From: an uncultured Clostridium sp.
GTDB lineage: Bacteria > Bacillota > Clostridia > TANB77 > CAG-508
NCBI GenBank assembly: GCA_947061115.1
Contig: CAMSMU010000007.1
Coordinates: forward strand, 1-41,243
Direction: 5' to 3'
DNA length: 41,243 nucleotides
Positions within the stretch are counted from its first letter, which is position 1, and every line of letters starts with the position of its first letter. The position numbers and the translations under genes were made by a program. The notes under the pieces are model-generated. The model made no database searches. It saw only the letters and a list, made by a program, of their open reading frames with translations, and was not told where the DNA came from. Shown here piece after piece: positions 23,420-33,049 of the stretch.

Positions 23420-25129
23420 TTATTGGATATTATTTGACATGAAATTAGAAACGTCTTCTTGGTCTAAGTATTCTTTTTCTTCAAGAACAGCTGCCAGCTT
23501 TTCAATCTGAGGCTGATGCATTTTAACTATGTTTATAGTTTCAGCATATGCTTTTGTGCAAATATGCTCAGCCTCTTCAATTGATTTCTTTTCGATTAGT
23601 TCATTGTATTTAGATTCATTTTTGATTTTTACTAAATGTGAATTCTCCATTCCATATTTGCTAACCATATACAAAGCAATCTTGCTGGCCTTTTCTAAAT
23701 CGTTTGCAGCCCCTGTAGAGATATCCTTAAGAATTACCTCTTCTGCAATTCTACCTCCATATAGTACCTGCATTTCTTTTAGTAATTCTTCTCTACTCTT
23801 GTAAAGCTTACCAGAGTCATTAAAGAAATTATATCCTCCTGCTCTTCCTCTGGGTACTATTGAAATGCAAAAGTTTTGAATTTCAGGTCTTACAACTGCA
23901 GACACTATTGCATGAGCAGATTCATGGATTGCAGTCCTGTGTTTTTCTTCAGGTGTCATCACAGAATACTTTTTCTTGAGTCCTACTATTACCATTGCAA
24001 TAGCTTCTTCAATAGCTTCGCTGTCGATCTCCTCTTTGTCATTTTTTACAGAATATATTGCAGCTTCATTTAGTATATTTTCAAGATTTGCTCCAGAAAA
24101 TCCAACTGTTCTTTGTGCAATTGATTGAAAAGAAACTTCTGAAGAAATTTTCTTATCTCTTGCATGGAGCTCTAAAATCAATTGCCTCGCTCTTACATCT
24201 GGATTAGGAATATAGATTTTTCTATCGAACCTTCCTGGTCTTAAGATCGCATCATCTAAAACTTCAATGCGATTTGTTGCTGCAATTACTACAATATTAT
24301 CACTACTTTCAAATCCATCCATTTCTGCAAGTAACTGATTCAAAGTCTGAGCATTGTATGAATTTTCAATGTTTCTATTCTGAGCAATAGAATCAATCTC
24401 ATCAATAAAAATAATGGCTGGGGCTGATTTCTTTGCTTTATTGAAAAGCTGCCTTACCCGTGAAGCACCAACACCAACAAGCCTTTCTTCAAAACTTGAA
24501 CCTGTTACCTGAAAAAACTCCACTCCTGCCTCAGCAGACATTGCTTTTGCCAGAAGGGTTTTCCCATTTCCTGGTTCTCCGCTTAAGATTATTCCTTTAG
24601 GTATTCTTGCCCCATTATCTTTGTATTTATCAGGATTTTTAAAATAATCGATAATGTCTTCAATCTGCTCCTTTACTTCTTCAATACCAGCGATATCATC
24701 AAAGGTTACATTAGATTTGGATTGTCCAAAATCAAACTTTCCCCCTTGCATCTGCTTTCTCATAAATACATTAAATATAATAAGTAAAGAAATAGGATAG
24801 ATTAAATTTGAAAGACCTAAGTCTTTAGTAACATCAATCTTTACATCTGATCCCTCCTCTATCTTGTTAGAGATGAAATTGATGAATTCTGAAATATTAG
24901 GAACTTTAGCCTTTTTTTCAGTTTCATTATTCATTATGACAGTTACATTTTTCATTGCCTCATTAACTTTAAATCTTTCAATGTTGCATGCATCTAATTC
25001 TTTGATGACTTCATTATACGTCATTACCTTATTGTCGCTGCTCTCATTAGCATATTTACTAATAAAAAGCACAATTGCTACTAGAGCAACAATGGCGTAT
25101 CTTTTCAGATACCGTTTCATGTTTTTCAT
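23420..25129 (-). CDS. ftsH: FtsH-family AAA+ zinc protease, divergent and probably acquired
   Basis: 569 residues. Two transmembrane helices (about 10-24 and 108-122) flank an extracytoplasmic domain. The AAA+ core has Walker A GEPGNGKT (usual form GPPGTGKT), Walker B IIFIDEID and the SRH ATNRIEVLDDAILRPGRFDR. The zinc site is H402-E-S-A-H406, with the third ligand in GAANDLEKA, so the protease should be active. Pore loop 1 reads RLVGVGA instead of MFVGVGA: the substrate-gripping Phe is Leu. It is shorter than standard FtsH (about 600-700). Codon use and GC content are unlike the neighbours and two in-frame CGG codons encode conserved or expected Arg. It has its own promoter, AAAGGAG site and terminator. 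It may be an accessory paralogue from another Firmicute. Confidence 0.88.
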   Translation of the reverse strand: MKNMKRYLKRYAIVALVAIVLFISKYANESSDNKVMTYNEVIKELDACNIERFKVNEAMKNVTVIMNNETEKKAKVPNISEFINFISNKIEEGSDVKIDVTKDLGLSNLIYPISLLIIFNVFMRKQMQGGKFDFGQSKSNVTFDDIAGIEEVKEQIEDIIDYFKNPDKYKDNGARIPKGIILSGEPGNGKTLLAKAMSAEAGVEFFQVTGSSFEERLVGVGASRVRQLFNKAKKSAPAIIFIDEIDSIAQNRNIENSYNAQTLNQLLAEMDGFESSDNIVVIAATNRIEVLDDAILRPGRFDRKIYIPNPDVRARQLILELHARDKKISSEVSFQSIAQRTVGFSGANLENILNEAAIYSVKNDKEEIDSEAIEEAIAMVIVGLKKKYSVMTPEEKHRTAIHESAHAIVSAVVRPEIQNFCISIVPRGRAGGYNFFNDSGKLYKSREELLKEMQVLYGGRIAEEVILKDISTGAANDLEKASKIALYMVSKYGMENSHLVKIKNESKYNELIEKKSIEEAEHICTKAYAETINIVKMHQPQIEKLAAVLEEKEYLDQEDVSNFMSNNIQ

Positions 25130-25198
25130 AAAAATCTCCTTTCAATTTGTATGTTAGAAATGTGCATACACATTTCCTAATTTGAATTTCACTTTAAT

Positions 25199-25227
25199 AT
25201 TATATCGCTTATTTACATAATAATCAA
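25199..25227 (-). promoter_or_regulatory. Promoter of the FtsH-like gene
   Basis: TTGATT (25227-25222), 17-base spacer with TATGTAAATA, TATAAT (25204-25199) on the minus strand. A GAAATGTG / CACATTTC inverted repeat follows at about 25153-25177, between promoter and start, and may be an operator or leader hairpin. Confidence 0.65.
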
Positions 25228-25248
25228 TATTATGCAAGCAAGTTATGT

Positions 25249-27441
25249 CTAATTTTCGATATTCTTTATTATTCTAATCCCCATTTTGTCGTTTACTTCT
25301 ATACTTATCTCTCCATTTTTGTCAGTTCTATATATTTTACAACTTAAATCTTCTAGCCTTTTAATAACATCATTATTAGGATGCCCAAATTTATTATCTT
25401 TTCCAACTCCTATTAAGGCTACTTTTGGATTTACCACTTCTATAAATTTTTGCATGGTCGATGTTTTAGATCCATGATGTGCAACCTTTAGAATTGTTGA
25501 ATTTAGTTCTTCTAGATTATCTGAATACATGCTTAATATTTTTGTTTCTGCTATTTTTTCTATATCTCCTGTAAATAAAATAGATATTTGTTTCCATTTT
25601 ATTTTGAATACAATTGCATTATTATTCTTACTATTTTCTTGTATTTCATTATTATCTGGATACAATATTTCTATAATACCTTCTCCAATTTTTATAATAT
25701 CTCCTTTTCTTACATAAATTATATTTATATTTTTCTTTTTAGCTAATTGTATAAAGTCATCAAATTCTTTAGATTCTTGCCCTAATTTAGAAATTATAAC
25801 ATTTTCTACCTTCATGTTTTCCATTACAAAGTTTAGTCCTTGGCAGTGGTCACGGTCAAAATGGGATACTAATATATAATCTAATTTTATTATTCCTCTA
25901 TCTAATAAATATGGAAATAAGGTTTTTTCTCCTACATCAAAGTCATCTAAATATGTACTTCCTCCTCCATCAATTAATATACTTTTATTATTTAACCTTA
26001 TTAAAGTACTATCGCCTTGTCCTACATCTATAAAATTTATTACAAGATTACTCTTTTTGGAGCTTTGTATTGGTATTATAAAATTTAATATAATTACTAT
26101 TATTAAACAAATTGCTATTCTTTTTTTAGGACTTTCCTTTAAAACAATTAGAAATATATAAAATAGCAATAATAGCAAAATATTAGGTGTAACTACATAT
26201 ATTTTTGAAAATGGTAATTTTGAGCATAAATCTGCCATTTTTACTAAAATATTAATTAATAATTCTAATATGTAAAACAGTGGATTTAATAATGATTTAA
26301 ATATTAATGATAAAATTATTAATGAATATAATGAAATTATAATTATTCCCAACATAGGGCCTGCTAATAGATTTGAAATTATGAATGAAAAGGATATAGT
26401 ATTAAAATTAAAAATTATTATTGGAATTATAATTATATTGGCTGATAAAGACAAACTTATTGATTGAATAATATGATTCACGATTTTATTATTTATTTTA
26501 ATAGTTTGTTCTAATTGATTAAATATTAATTCATAGAATAATGCTATTCCTATAACTCCTCCATATGAGAGTTCAAACCCTATGTCAAATATTACATATG
26601 GATTATTAAACATTTGTATTAATATACTAATTCCTATATTATTCCATAAATCTGATCTTCTCTTTAACATACTTGATAATATAATTAATATGCAAGATAT
26701 TCCTGCTCGTACTACAGATGGCGTATTATTTGCGATATTCATAAATATAATAATACATATAATCAAAAGTGTTTGTCCTAACCTTTTTCTTTTTATATAT
26801 TTATTTATATATGTTATAAATAATATTAAATATGAAAAATGTGTACCTGATATAGCAAGCATATGCGTTAAGCTTGAGTTTTTAAAGCTTTCTTTTATAT
26901 TATCTGATATTCCTTCTTTTTCTCCAGTTATTAATCCTATGCATAAATTAGCTTTTTCATTATCCATATTATCTTTTAAAGTTTGTCTTATATATTCTCT
27001 AATTTCATATATACTTTTTTGAAATATATTAATATTATTTTCTGATACTATCTTAATGTTATTGGCTTTAAAGCTACCATATATTTTTTTAGTTTTAAGA
27101 TATAATGAATAATCAAAACCTCCATAATTTCTACTTGCATTCGGTTTTTTATATTCCCCTTTGAAAATTATTTTGTCTCCATACTTTAGTTTTTTATCTT
27201 TATTTGTATATAGCATAAATTTTCTTCCATTAATAAGTTTATCTTTACTTTGAAGCTTTACTATATATGTACATTTATATTCATTTTCCTTATTTTCCTC
27301 AATTATAATTCCTTGATACTCTATATTGTTATTTATGTATGAATATATTTTATCAAAATCTAAAAAGACTACACCTTTTAAGTGTAGTCCAATTATAATT
27401 ATTATGCTTATAATTGCTAGCACACAAATAGGTCTATTCAT
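25249..27441 (-). CDS. comEC: ComEC/Rec2 DNA-uptake channel
   Basis: 730 residues in the standard three-part layout. An OB-like DUF4131 domain (about 20-130, ending KPNASRNYGGFDYSLYLKTK) is followed by the Competence membrane domain with about eight helices (LCIGLITGEKEGISDNIKESF, LAISGTHFSYLI), then a C-terminal metallo-beta-lactamase-like domain: FIDVGQGDSTLIR, ILIDGGG, SHFDRDHCQGL, LFTGDIE, VAHHGSKTST. ComEC carries single-stranded DNA across the membrane in natural transformation; the last domain is thought to degrade the second strand. No ComEA is visible here. The start is ATG 27441 with an AAAGGTATTT site, 27 bases after the SH3 gene, suggesting an operon. Confidence 0.95.
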   Translation of the reverse strand: MNRPICVLAIISIIIIIGLHLKGVVFLDFDKIYSYINNNIEYQGIIIEENKENEYKCTYIVKLQSKDKLINGRKFMLYTNKDKKLKYGDKIIFKGEYKKPNASRNYGGFDYSLYLKTKKIYGSFKANNIKIVSENNINIFQKSIYEIREYIRQTLKDNMDNEKANLCIGLITGEKEGISDNIKESFKNSSLTHMLAISGTHFSYLILFITYINKYIKRKRLGQTLLIICIIIFMNIANNTPSVVRAGISCILIILSSMLKRRSDLWNNIGISILIQMFNNPYVIFDIGFELSYGGVIGIALFYELIFNQLEQTIKINNKIVNHIIQSISLSLSANIIIIPIIIFNFNTISFSFIISNLLAGPMLGIIIISLYSLIILSLIFKSLLNPLFYILELLINILVKMADLCSKLPFSKIYVVTPNILLLLLFYIFLIVLKESPKKRIAICLIIVIILNFIIPIQSSKKSNLVINFIDVGQGDSTLIRLNNKSILIDGGGSTYLDDFDVGEKTLFPYLLDRGIIKLDYILVSHFDRDHCQGLNFVMENMKVENVIISKLGQESKEFDDFIQLAKKKNINIIYVRKGDIIKIGEGIIEILYPDNNEIQENSKNNNAIVFKIKWKQISILFTGDIEKIAETKILSMYSDNLEELNSTILKVAHHGSKTSTMQKFIEVVNPKVALIGVGKDNKFGHPNNDVIKRLEDLSCKIYRTDKNGEISIEVNDKMGIRIIKNIEN

Positions 27442-27468
27442 AAATACCTTTCTTGTGCCCCCATTTAA

Positions 27469-28269
27469 TTATTCCTTTTTATTACTAGATAAATATTGTT
27501 TCAACATATATCCTGATCCATCATCAGTTTGTACTTTGTACCATTCTCCATCAGTTCCTTTAACTGTTACTGGTGTATTTAGTCCTATACTTGTAACCTT
27601 TTCTGAGTCTGTTGATGTACTTTGTCTTATATATACTGCATCTACATTTACATACATTGTCATTGGATAATTAGTATTATTTTGATTATTATTACTCTGT
27701 GCAGTTTGTATAGTAGTATTGTTATTACTTTGTGGTTCATTATTTGGTTCAGTTTGTGCAGTAACATCTTGATCATTATTACCATCCTCTGTTCCATTTA
27801 CATTATCTTTAAATATCCATCCAGATATATCATTGCTTTGAATATATGCCCAATTTCCAGCTATAGATACAACTGTTAATTCTGTATTTGCTGATATTTC
27901 TCCTAATTTTATAGAATTTAATAATGGAAGAGTATATACATTACTATTTTTGTTAATAATTCCTTTAGCATTTGTTTTAGGTGGGATGTTAGTATTAACT
28001 ATAACTTCATCATTTACTTTTACATATTGTTTATTTACATATCCTGTATAGTTTTCGTATTTTACTTTATACCATTCGTCTAAATCTTCAAGTATTTCAA
28101 ATTTTGCATTCCCTGGCATCCTAACTAATAAATTTGAGATTGTTGTTGGATTTTCTCTTAAATTTAAATAATCCGAATTTTGTATTGTTCCTGTTTTTGC
28201 TAAGCTTACTGCTGTAATTATTATACAAAATATTAATATTAAAATTGCAGTTTTTATTACATTTCTCAT
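27469..28269 (-). CDS. Secreted protein with three bacterial SH3 domains
   Basis: 266 residues. A signal peptide or anchor (MRNVIKTAILILIFCIIITAVSLA) is followed by three SH3b domains: about 30-85 (DYLNLRENPTTISNLLVRMP...WYKVKYENYTGYVNKQYVKV), 100-155 (SNVYTLPLLNSIKLGEISAN...NWAYIQSNDISGWIFKD) and 205-262 (DAVYIRQSTSTDSEKVTSIG...WYKVQTDDGSGYMLKQYL). An Asn/Gln/Thr linker (157-200) separates the second and third. SH3b domains bind cell-wall peptides; with no catalytic domain it is probably a wall-binding or scaffold protein. It is 27 bases upstream of comEC. Confidence 0.85.
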   Translation of the reverse strand: MRNVIKTAILILIFCIIITAVSLAKTGTIQNSDYLNLRENPTTISNLLVRMPGNAKFEILEDLDEWYKVKYENYTGYVNKQYVKVNDEVIVNTNIPPKTNAKGIINKNSNVYTLPLLNSIKLGEISANTELTVVSIAGNWAYIQSNDISGWIFKDNVNGTEDGNNDQDVTAQTEPNNEPQSNNNTTIQTAQSNNNQNNTNYPMTMYVNVDAVYIRQSTSTDSEKVTSIGLNTPVTVKGTDGEWYKVQTDDGSGYMLKQYLSSNKKE

Positions 28270-28370
28270 ATAAGATTATTCCTCTCTTTTATTGAATATA
28301 AGTATATAATTAAACTGTATAAAAGTCAATAGAATATTAGTTTTTCTTTATTATACATTATTTTTATTAT

Positions 28371-28395
28371 CGGGAGCCCAAAGGGCTCCCCTACA
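28371..28395 (-). repeat. Palindromic repeat with TGTAGGGG end (best preserved copy)
   Basis: Minus strand TGTAGGGGAGCCC then TTTGGGCTCCCG: GGGAGCCC and GGGCTCCC form a perfect palindrome around AAA. It lies in the 195-base gap between the SH3 gene and tuf, next to the tuf terminator. Confidence 0.7.
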
Positions 28396-28420
28396 ACATT
28401 TACCTATATATCATCGAACA

Positions 28421-28452
28421 AAAAATAGGGAGACAATATGCCCCCTATTTTA
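28421..28452 (-). terminator. Terminator of the str operon after tuf
   Basis: AAAATAGGGGG pairs with CCCTATTTTTT across a CATATTGTCT loop on the minus strand, 13 bases after the tuf stop codon. Confidence 0.8.
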
Positions 28453-28464
28453 ATTTATTTGATA

Positions 28465-29668
28465 TTACTCAATTATTTCTGATACAACACCAGATCCTAC
28501 TGTTTTTCCACCTTCACGAATAGCAAATCTTAATCCTTTTTCGATAGCAATTGGTGTAATTAATTCGATTGTCATATCTACGTTATCTCCTGGCATTACC
28601 ATTTCTGTTCCTGCTGGTAAATCAACTAATCCTGTAACGTCTGTTGTTCTGAAATAGAATTGTGGTCTATATCCATTGAAGAATGGTGTATGACGTCCAC
28701 CTTCTTCTTTTGTTAGAACGTATACTTGAGCTTTGAATTTTGTATGAGGATTTATTGTTCCTGGTTTTGCTAGTACTTGACCTCTTTCAATTTCTTCTCT
28801 TTGTATACCTCTTAATAGAACACCTACGTTGTCTCCTGCTTCTGCTTGGTCTAGAGTTTTTCTAAACATTTCTATACCTGTAACAACTGTTTTCTTAGAT
28901 TCTTTTGATAAACCTACTATTTCAATTTCATCAGATAAGTTTAATGCTCCTCTTTCTACTCTACCTGTAACAACTGTTCCTCTTCCTGAAATTGTCATAA
29001 CATCCTCAATTGGCATTAAGAATGATTGATCAACTGGTCTTTCAGGTGTTGGTATATAGCTATCAACAGCTTCCATTAATTCTTTGATGCATTGATATTC
29101 TGGTGCTTCTGGGTCTTTTGATGAGCTCTCTAATACTTTTAATGATGATCCTTTTATTACTGGAATATCATCTCCTGGGAAATCATAACTTGATAATAAG
29201 TCTCTAACTTCCATTTCAACTAATTCTAATAGTTCTGGATCGTCTACCATGTCGCATTTATTTAAGTAAACTACTATGAATTTAACTCCAACTTGTCTAG
29301 CAAGTAATATATGCTCTCTTGTTTGAGGCATAACACCATCTGCTGCTGAAACAACTAATATTGCTCCATCCATTTGTGCAGCACCTGTAATCATGTTCTT
29401 TACGTAGTCTGCGTGTCCTGGGCAGTCAACGTGAGCATAGTGTCTGTTATCTGTTTCATACTCAACATGTGCTGTATTAATTGTGATTCCTCTTGCTTTT
29501 TCTTCTGGTGCACTATCAATTGCACTATATTCTTCAAATTGTGCCTGTCCTTTTAAACTTAACCATTTTGTTATAGCTGCTGTTGTTGTTGTTTTTCCAT
29601 GATCAACGTGTCCGTATTGTTCCTATGTTAACGTGTGGCTTTGATCTAACGAATTTTTCCTTAGCCAT
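28465..29668 (-). CDS. tuf: Elongation factor Tu, interrupted by +1 at CGG-A
   Basis: The gene starts at ATG 29668 with AAGGAGG eight bases upstream and reads [18 protein letters not shown], the standard EF-Tu N-terminus. It then meets CGG ACA CGT TGA at 29614-29603. Skipping the C at 29614 gives GGA CAC GTT GAT CAT GGA AAA, i.e. [11 protein letters not shown], the G1 loop, and the frame stays open to the stop at 28465 (18 + 382 residues, 400 in all, the normal length). Later motifs are intact: [29 protein letters not shown], and domains 2 and 3 to VVSEIIE. It is the last gene of rpsL-rpsG-fusA-tuf. EF-Tu is essential, so a dead copy at this locus with no other decay is unlikely unless a second tuf exists. 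Confidence 0.9.
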
Positions 29669-29772
29669 TTTTTAATCCTCCTTAATTTTTTATTTATTAA
29701 TTTTAAAACATTAATAACTATTTTTATTTTGCATAATTATTCTATACTATTTTATAGAAAAATGCAAGTGTT

Positions 29773-31863
29773 TTAGTCTTGTTTCTTTGCTCTTGAAGAA
29801 ACTATTTGATCTAAGATAGATTTTGGTACTTCTTCATAATGTGAAGGTTCCATTGCATATGTTCCTCTACCTTGAGTTTTAGAACGTAAGTCTGTTGCAT
29901 ATCCAAACATTTCTGAAAGTGGAATAAATCCTCTTATAATTTGGTTACCGCTTCTTGCTTCCATTCCTTCCATTCTACCACGTCTAGAATTTATGTCTCC
30001 AATAACATCTCCCATATATTCTTCTGGAACTGTTATTTCAACTCTCATTATAGGCTCTAGTAAAACTGATTTTGCTTGTTTACAACCTTCTTTGAAAGCT
30101 ATTGATGCTGCTACTTTGAAGGCCATTTCTGAAGAGTCAACTTCATGGTATGATCCATCAACAAGTGATGCTTTGAAGTCTATAACTGGATATCCTGCAA
30201 GTATACCACTTGTACATGCCTCTCTTAATCCTTCTTCTACTGGTTTGATGTATTCTTTTGGAACAACACCACCAACAATTTTGCTTTCAAATTGAACTCC
30301 TGAACCTGGTTCTAATGGTTCCATTTCAAACCATACATCACCATATTGTCCATGTCCACCAGATTGACGTACAAATTTACCTTGTACTTTTACTTTATTT
30401 CTTATTGTTTCTTTATATGAAACTTGTGGTTTACCTACTGTACATTCAACTTTGAATTCTCTTTTTAATCTATCTACTATAATATCTAGATGTAGTTCTC
30501 CCATACCTGCTATTATAGTTTGACCTGTTTCTTGATCAGTCCATGTCTTAAATGTTGGATCTTCTTCAGCAAGTTTTGCTAAAGCTACACCCATTTTTTC
30601 ACTATTTGCCTTATCTTTTGGCTCAATAGCTATATCTATAACTGGTTCTGGGAATTCCATTGATTCTAATATAACAGGATGATCTACATCACATAATGTA
30701 TCACCAGTTGATACATCTTTTAATCCTACTGCTGCCGCAATATCTCCAGCATATACTTTTTCAATATCTTGTCTGTGATTAGCATGCATTAATAGTATTC
30801 TTCCTATTCTATCCTTTTTATCTTTAGTAGCATTTAATATAGTAGTTCCTGTGTTTACTACTCCTGAATATACTCTAAAGAAACATAATTTTCCAACAAA
30901 TGGATCTGTCATAATTTTAAATGCTAATGCTGAGAATGGTTCTTTATCATCTGTCTTTCTTTCTGTTTCATTTCCATCTTCATCAACACCTTTTATAGGT
31001 GGTATATCTAATGGTGATGGTAAATAATCAACTATTGCATTTAATAATTCTTGAACACCCTTATTTTTGTATGATGAACCACATGTTACTGGAACTAATG
31101 TATTTGCTATTGTTCCTTTTCTTAGTCCCTTTTTGATTTCGTCTTCAGTTAGCTCTTCACCTTCTAAATACTTCATCATTATTTCATCATCTTGTTCTGC
31201 AGCAGCTTCTAACATTTCTGATCTATATTTTTCTGCGTCTGCTTTCATATCTTCTGGAATATCTTGTTCTTCTATTTCTTTTCCTAAGTCGTCTTTATGA
31301 ACAAATGCTCTCATTTTGATTAAGTCTACTATACCTAAGAAATTGTCTTCACTTCCTATTGGTAATTGTATTGGTACTGGATGACATCCTAATCTTTCTT
31401 TCATTTGTTCAACACAACCATAGAAGTCTGCTCCAGTTATATCCATTTTGTTTACATATGCCATTCTTGGAACTTGATATTTATCTGCTTGTCTCCAAAC
31501 AGTTTCTGATTGTGGTTGAACACCACCTTTTGCAGCTAATACTAAAACTGATCCATCAAGAACTCTTAAAGATCTTTCAACTTCAACTGTAAAGTCAACG
31601 TGTCCTGGTGTATCTATTATGTTTATTCTGTTACCTAACCATTGGCATGTTGTTGCAGCTGATGTAATTGTAATACCTCTTTCTTGCTCTTGAGCCATCC
31701 AGTCCATAGTAGCAGCTCCATCATGAACCTCACCTATTTTATGAGTTCTACCTGTATAAAAAAGTATTCTCTCTGTTGTAGTTGTTTTTCCTGCATCTAT
31801 GTGAGCCATAATTCCTATATTTCTTGTTTTTTCTAAAGGAAATTCTCTTCCGTCTCCGGCCAT
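29773..31863 (-). CDS. fusA: Elongation factor G
   Basis: 696 residues, usual length. G-domain motifs: G1 [10 protein letters not shown]2 [11 protein letters not shown]3 DTPGHVDF, G4 NKMD, and a standard domain II to V order, with the domain IV loop [15 protein letters not shown] and [17 protein letters not shown]. It catalyses ribosomal translocation and recycling. The start ATG 31863 has an AAAGGGGAAAAATA site, 36 bases after rpsG. The gap to tuf is 104 bases with no terminator seen. There is no in-frame CGG in its 697 codons. Confidence 0.97.
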   Translation of the reverse strand: MAGDGREFPLEKTRNIGIMAHIDAGKTTTTERILFYTGRTHKIGEVHDGAATMDWMAQEQERGITITSAATTCQWLGNRINIIDTPGHVDFTVEVERSLRVLDGSVLVLAAKGGVQPQSETVWRQADKYQVPRMAYVNKMDITGADFYGCVEQMKERLGCHPVPIQLPIGSEDNFLGIVDLIKMRAFVHKDDLGKEIEEQDIPEDMKADAEKYRSEMLEAAAEQDDEIMMKYLEGEELTEDEIKKGLRKGTIANTLVPVTCGSSYKNKGVQELLNAIVDYLPSPLDIPPIKGVDEDGNETERKTDDKEPFSALAFKIMTDPFVGKLCFFRVYSGVVNTGTTILNATKDKKDRIGRILLMHANHRQDIEKVYAGDIAAAVGLKDVSTGDTLCDVDHPVILESMEFPEPVIDIAIEPKDKANSEKMGVALAKLAEEDPTFKTWTDQETGQTIIAGMGELHLDIIVDRLKREFKVECTVGKPQVSYKETIRNKVKVQGKFVRQSGGHGQYGDVWFEMEPLEPGSGVQFESKIVGGVVPKEYIKPVEEGLREACTSGILAGYPVIDFKASLVDGSYHEVDSSEMAFKVAASIAFKEGCKQAKSVLLEPIMRVEITVPEEYMGDVIGDINSRRGRMEGMEARSGNQIIRGFIPLSEMFGYATDLRSKTQGRGTYAMEPSHYEEVPKSILDQIVSSRAKKQD

Positions 31864-31899
31864 ATTATTTTTCCCCTTTCTCTTTATTTTTAGTTCATA

Positions 31900-32370
31900 T
31901 TAAAATTTATAATGTGCAAAAGCTTTATTAGCTTCAGCCATTTTGTGCATATCTTCTTTCTTTTTGAATGCTCCACCATTACCTGCTACAGCATCTAATA
32001 TTTCAGCTGCTAGTTTTTCAGCCATTGTTTTTTCATGTCTAGCTCTTGCATATTTTACAAGCCATCTTAGACCTAATGTTTGTCTTCTCTCTGGTCTGAT
32101 TTCTAGTGGAACTTGATATGTTGCACCACCAACTCTTCTAGCTTTAACTTCTAGAACTGGCATTACATTGTTTAAAGCATCTTGGAATACTTCTAATGCA
32201 CTTTTTTCAGATTTTTCTTTTACTATATCAAATGCATCATAAACGATTTTTTGTGCAACTGTCTTTTTACCATCCAACATTACATTGTTTATTAACTTTG
32301 TAACAACTTTGCTATTATATATTGGATCTGGTAATACATCTCTTTTTGCTATATATCCTTTTCTTGGCAC
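31900..32370 (-). CDS. rpsG: 30S ribosomal protein S7
   Basis: 156 residues with the S7 pattern: [84 protein letters not shown] (quoted in parts). S7 nucleates the 30S head by binding the 3' domain of 16S rRNA. It starts with GTG, eight bases after AAGGAGGG. In Escherichia coli S7 represses this operon by binding the rpsL-rpsG spacer; here that spacer is 145 bases and highly structured. Confidence 0.97.
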   Translation of the reverse strand: MPRKGYIAKRDVLPDPIYNSKVVTKLINNVMLDGKKTVAQKIVYDAFDIVKEKSEKSALEVFQDALNNVMPVLEVKARRVGGATYQVPLEIRPERRQTLGLRWLVKYARARHEKTMAEKLAAEILDAVAGNGGAFKKKEDMHKMAEANKAFAHYKF

Positions 32371-32394
32371 TATTCTTCCCTCCTTATATTATTT

Positions 32395-32496
32395 GATGTA
32401 AACCTTACATCAAGGTACTCTGAAAAGTAATTAACTTTTCCGTTAAGTGCAATTTATTTATAATTTAAGTCCATAAATTATCAATTATATTGCACT
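32395..32496 (-). promoter_or_regulatory. Structured rpsL-rpsG intercistronic spacer
   Basis: Three nested or tandem stems: GATGTAA/TTACATC (32395-32411), GAAAAGT/ACTTTTC (32422-32440), and AGTGCAAT (32446-32453) with ATTGCACT (32489-32496) enclosing ATAATTTA/TAAATTAT (32460-32467, 32474-32481). This could be an S7 autoregulatory site or an RNA processing site. The sequence alone does not decide. Confidence 0.5.
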
Positions 32497-32515
32497 AAAT
32501 TACTAAAACTAAATA

Positions 32516-32929
32516 TTACTTTTTAGGTTTTTTTGCTCCATATTTAGATCTAGCTTGCATTCTGTCTTTAACACCTGCAGTATCTAATGTTCCTCTTATA
32601 ATGTGATATCTAACACCTGGAAGGTCTTTTACTCTTCCACCCCTAATTAAAACAACACTGTGTTCTTGTAGATTGTGTCCTATACCTGGAATATAAGAAG
32701 TTACTTCATATCCATTAGAAAGTCTAACTCTGGCAACCTTTCTTAAAGCTGAGTTTGGCTTTTTAGGTGTTACAGTCTTTACAACAGTACATACACCTCT
32801 CTTTTGTGGAGATCTTGATGATGTTTGTCTATTTTTCATAGAATTAAATCCATGTTGCAAAGCTGGTGATTTTGATTTAGCTTTTGAAGTTTTTCTTCCT
32901 TTTCTAACTAATTGATTAATTGTTGGCAC
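32516..32929 (-). CDS. rpsL: 30S ribosomal protein S12
   Basis: 137 residues: [20 protein letters not shown], then [24 protein letters not shown] and [35 protein letters not shown]. The [10 protein letters not shown] loop around Lys-43 and the GVRYHI loop are those that shape the decoding centre and streptomycin response; both have the usual sensitive residues. It starts with GTG after AGGAGGTGAAATTTAA. It is the first gene of the str operon. Confidence 0.97.
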   Translation of the reverse strand: MPTINQLVRKGRKTSKAKSKSPALQHGFNSMKNRQTSSRSPQKRGVCTVVKTVTPKKPNSALRKVARVRLSNGYEVTSYIPGIGHNLQEHSVVLIRGGRVKDLPGVRYHIIRGTLDTAGVKDRMQARSKYGAKKPKK

Positions 32930-32954
32930 TTAAATTTCACCTCCTAAAATAAAA

Positions 32955-33000
32955 TACTGTTATTTTGTAAGCTCTTACGGCTACTTAAAATAACAGTATT
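32955..33000 (-). promoter_or_regulatory. 13-base inverted repeat at the 5' end of the str operon transcript
   Basis: ATACTGTTATTTT (32955-32967) and AAAATAACAGTAT (32988-33000) are perfect inverted repeats enclosing a GTAAG/CTTAC inner stem. It lies between the -10 box and the rpsL ribosome site, so the predicted start of transcription falls inside the right arm. It may be a leader hairpin or a DNA operator. Confidence 0.55.
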
Positions 33001-33029
33001 ATTTTATCATTTTTTAATATGAAAGTCAA
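33001..33029 (-). promoter_or_regulatory. Promoter of the rpsL-rpsG-fusA-tuf operon
   Basis: TTGACT (33029-33024), 17-base spacer, TAAAAT (33006-33001) on the minus strand. It overlaps the end of the upstream coiled-coil gene region. Confidence 0.65.
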
Positions 33030-33049
33030 TGTTTTTTGGTATTTTTTAC

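Noticed and set aside
28465-29394. EF-Tu as a truncated gene starting at the internal ATG 29394 ([10 protein letters not shown])
   Set aside because: This would lack the G1 and G2 motifs. The missing N-terminus is fully present upstream, with a start codon and ribosome site, one base out of frame.
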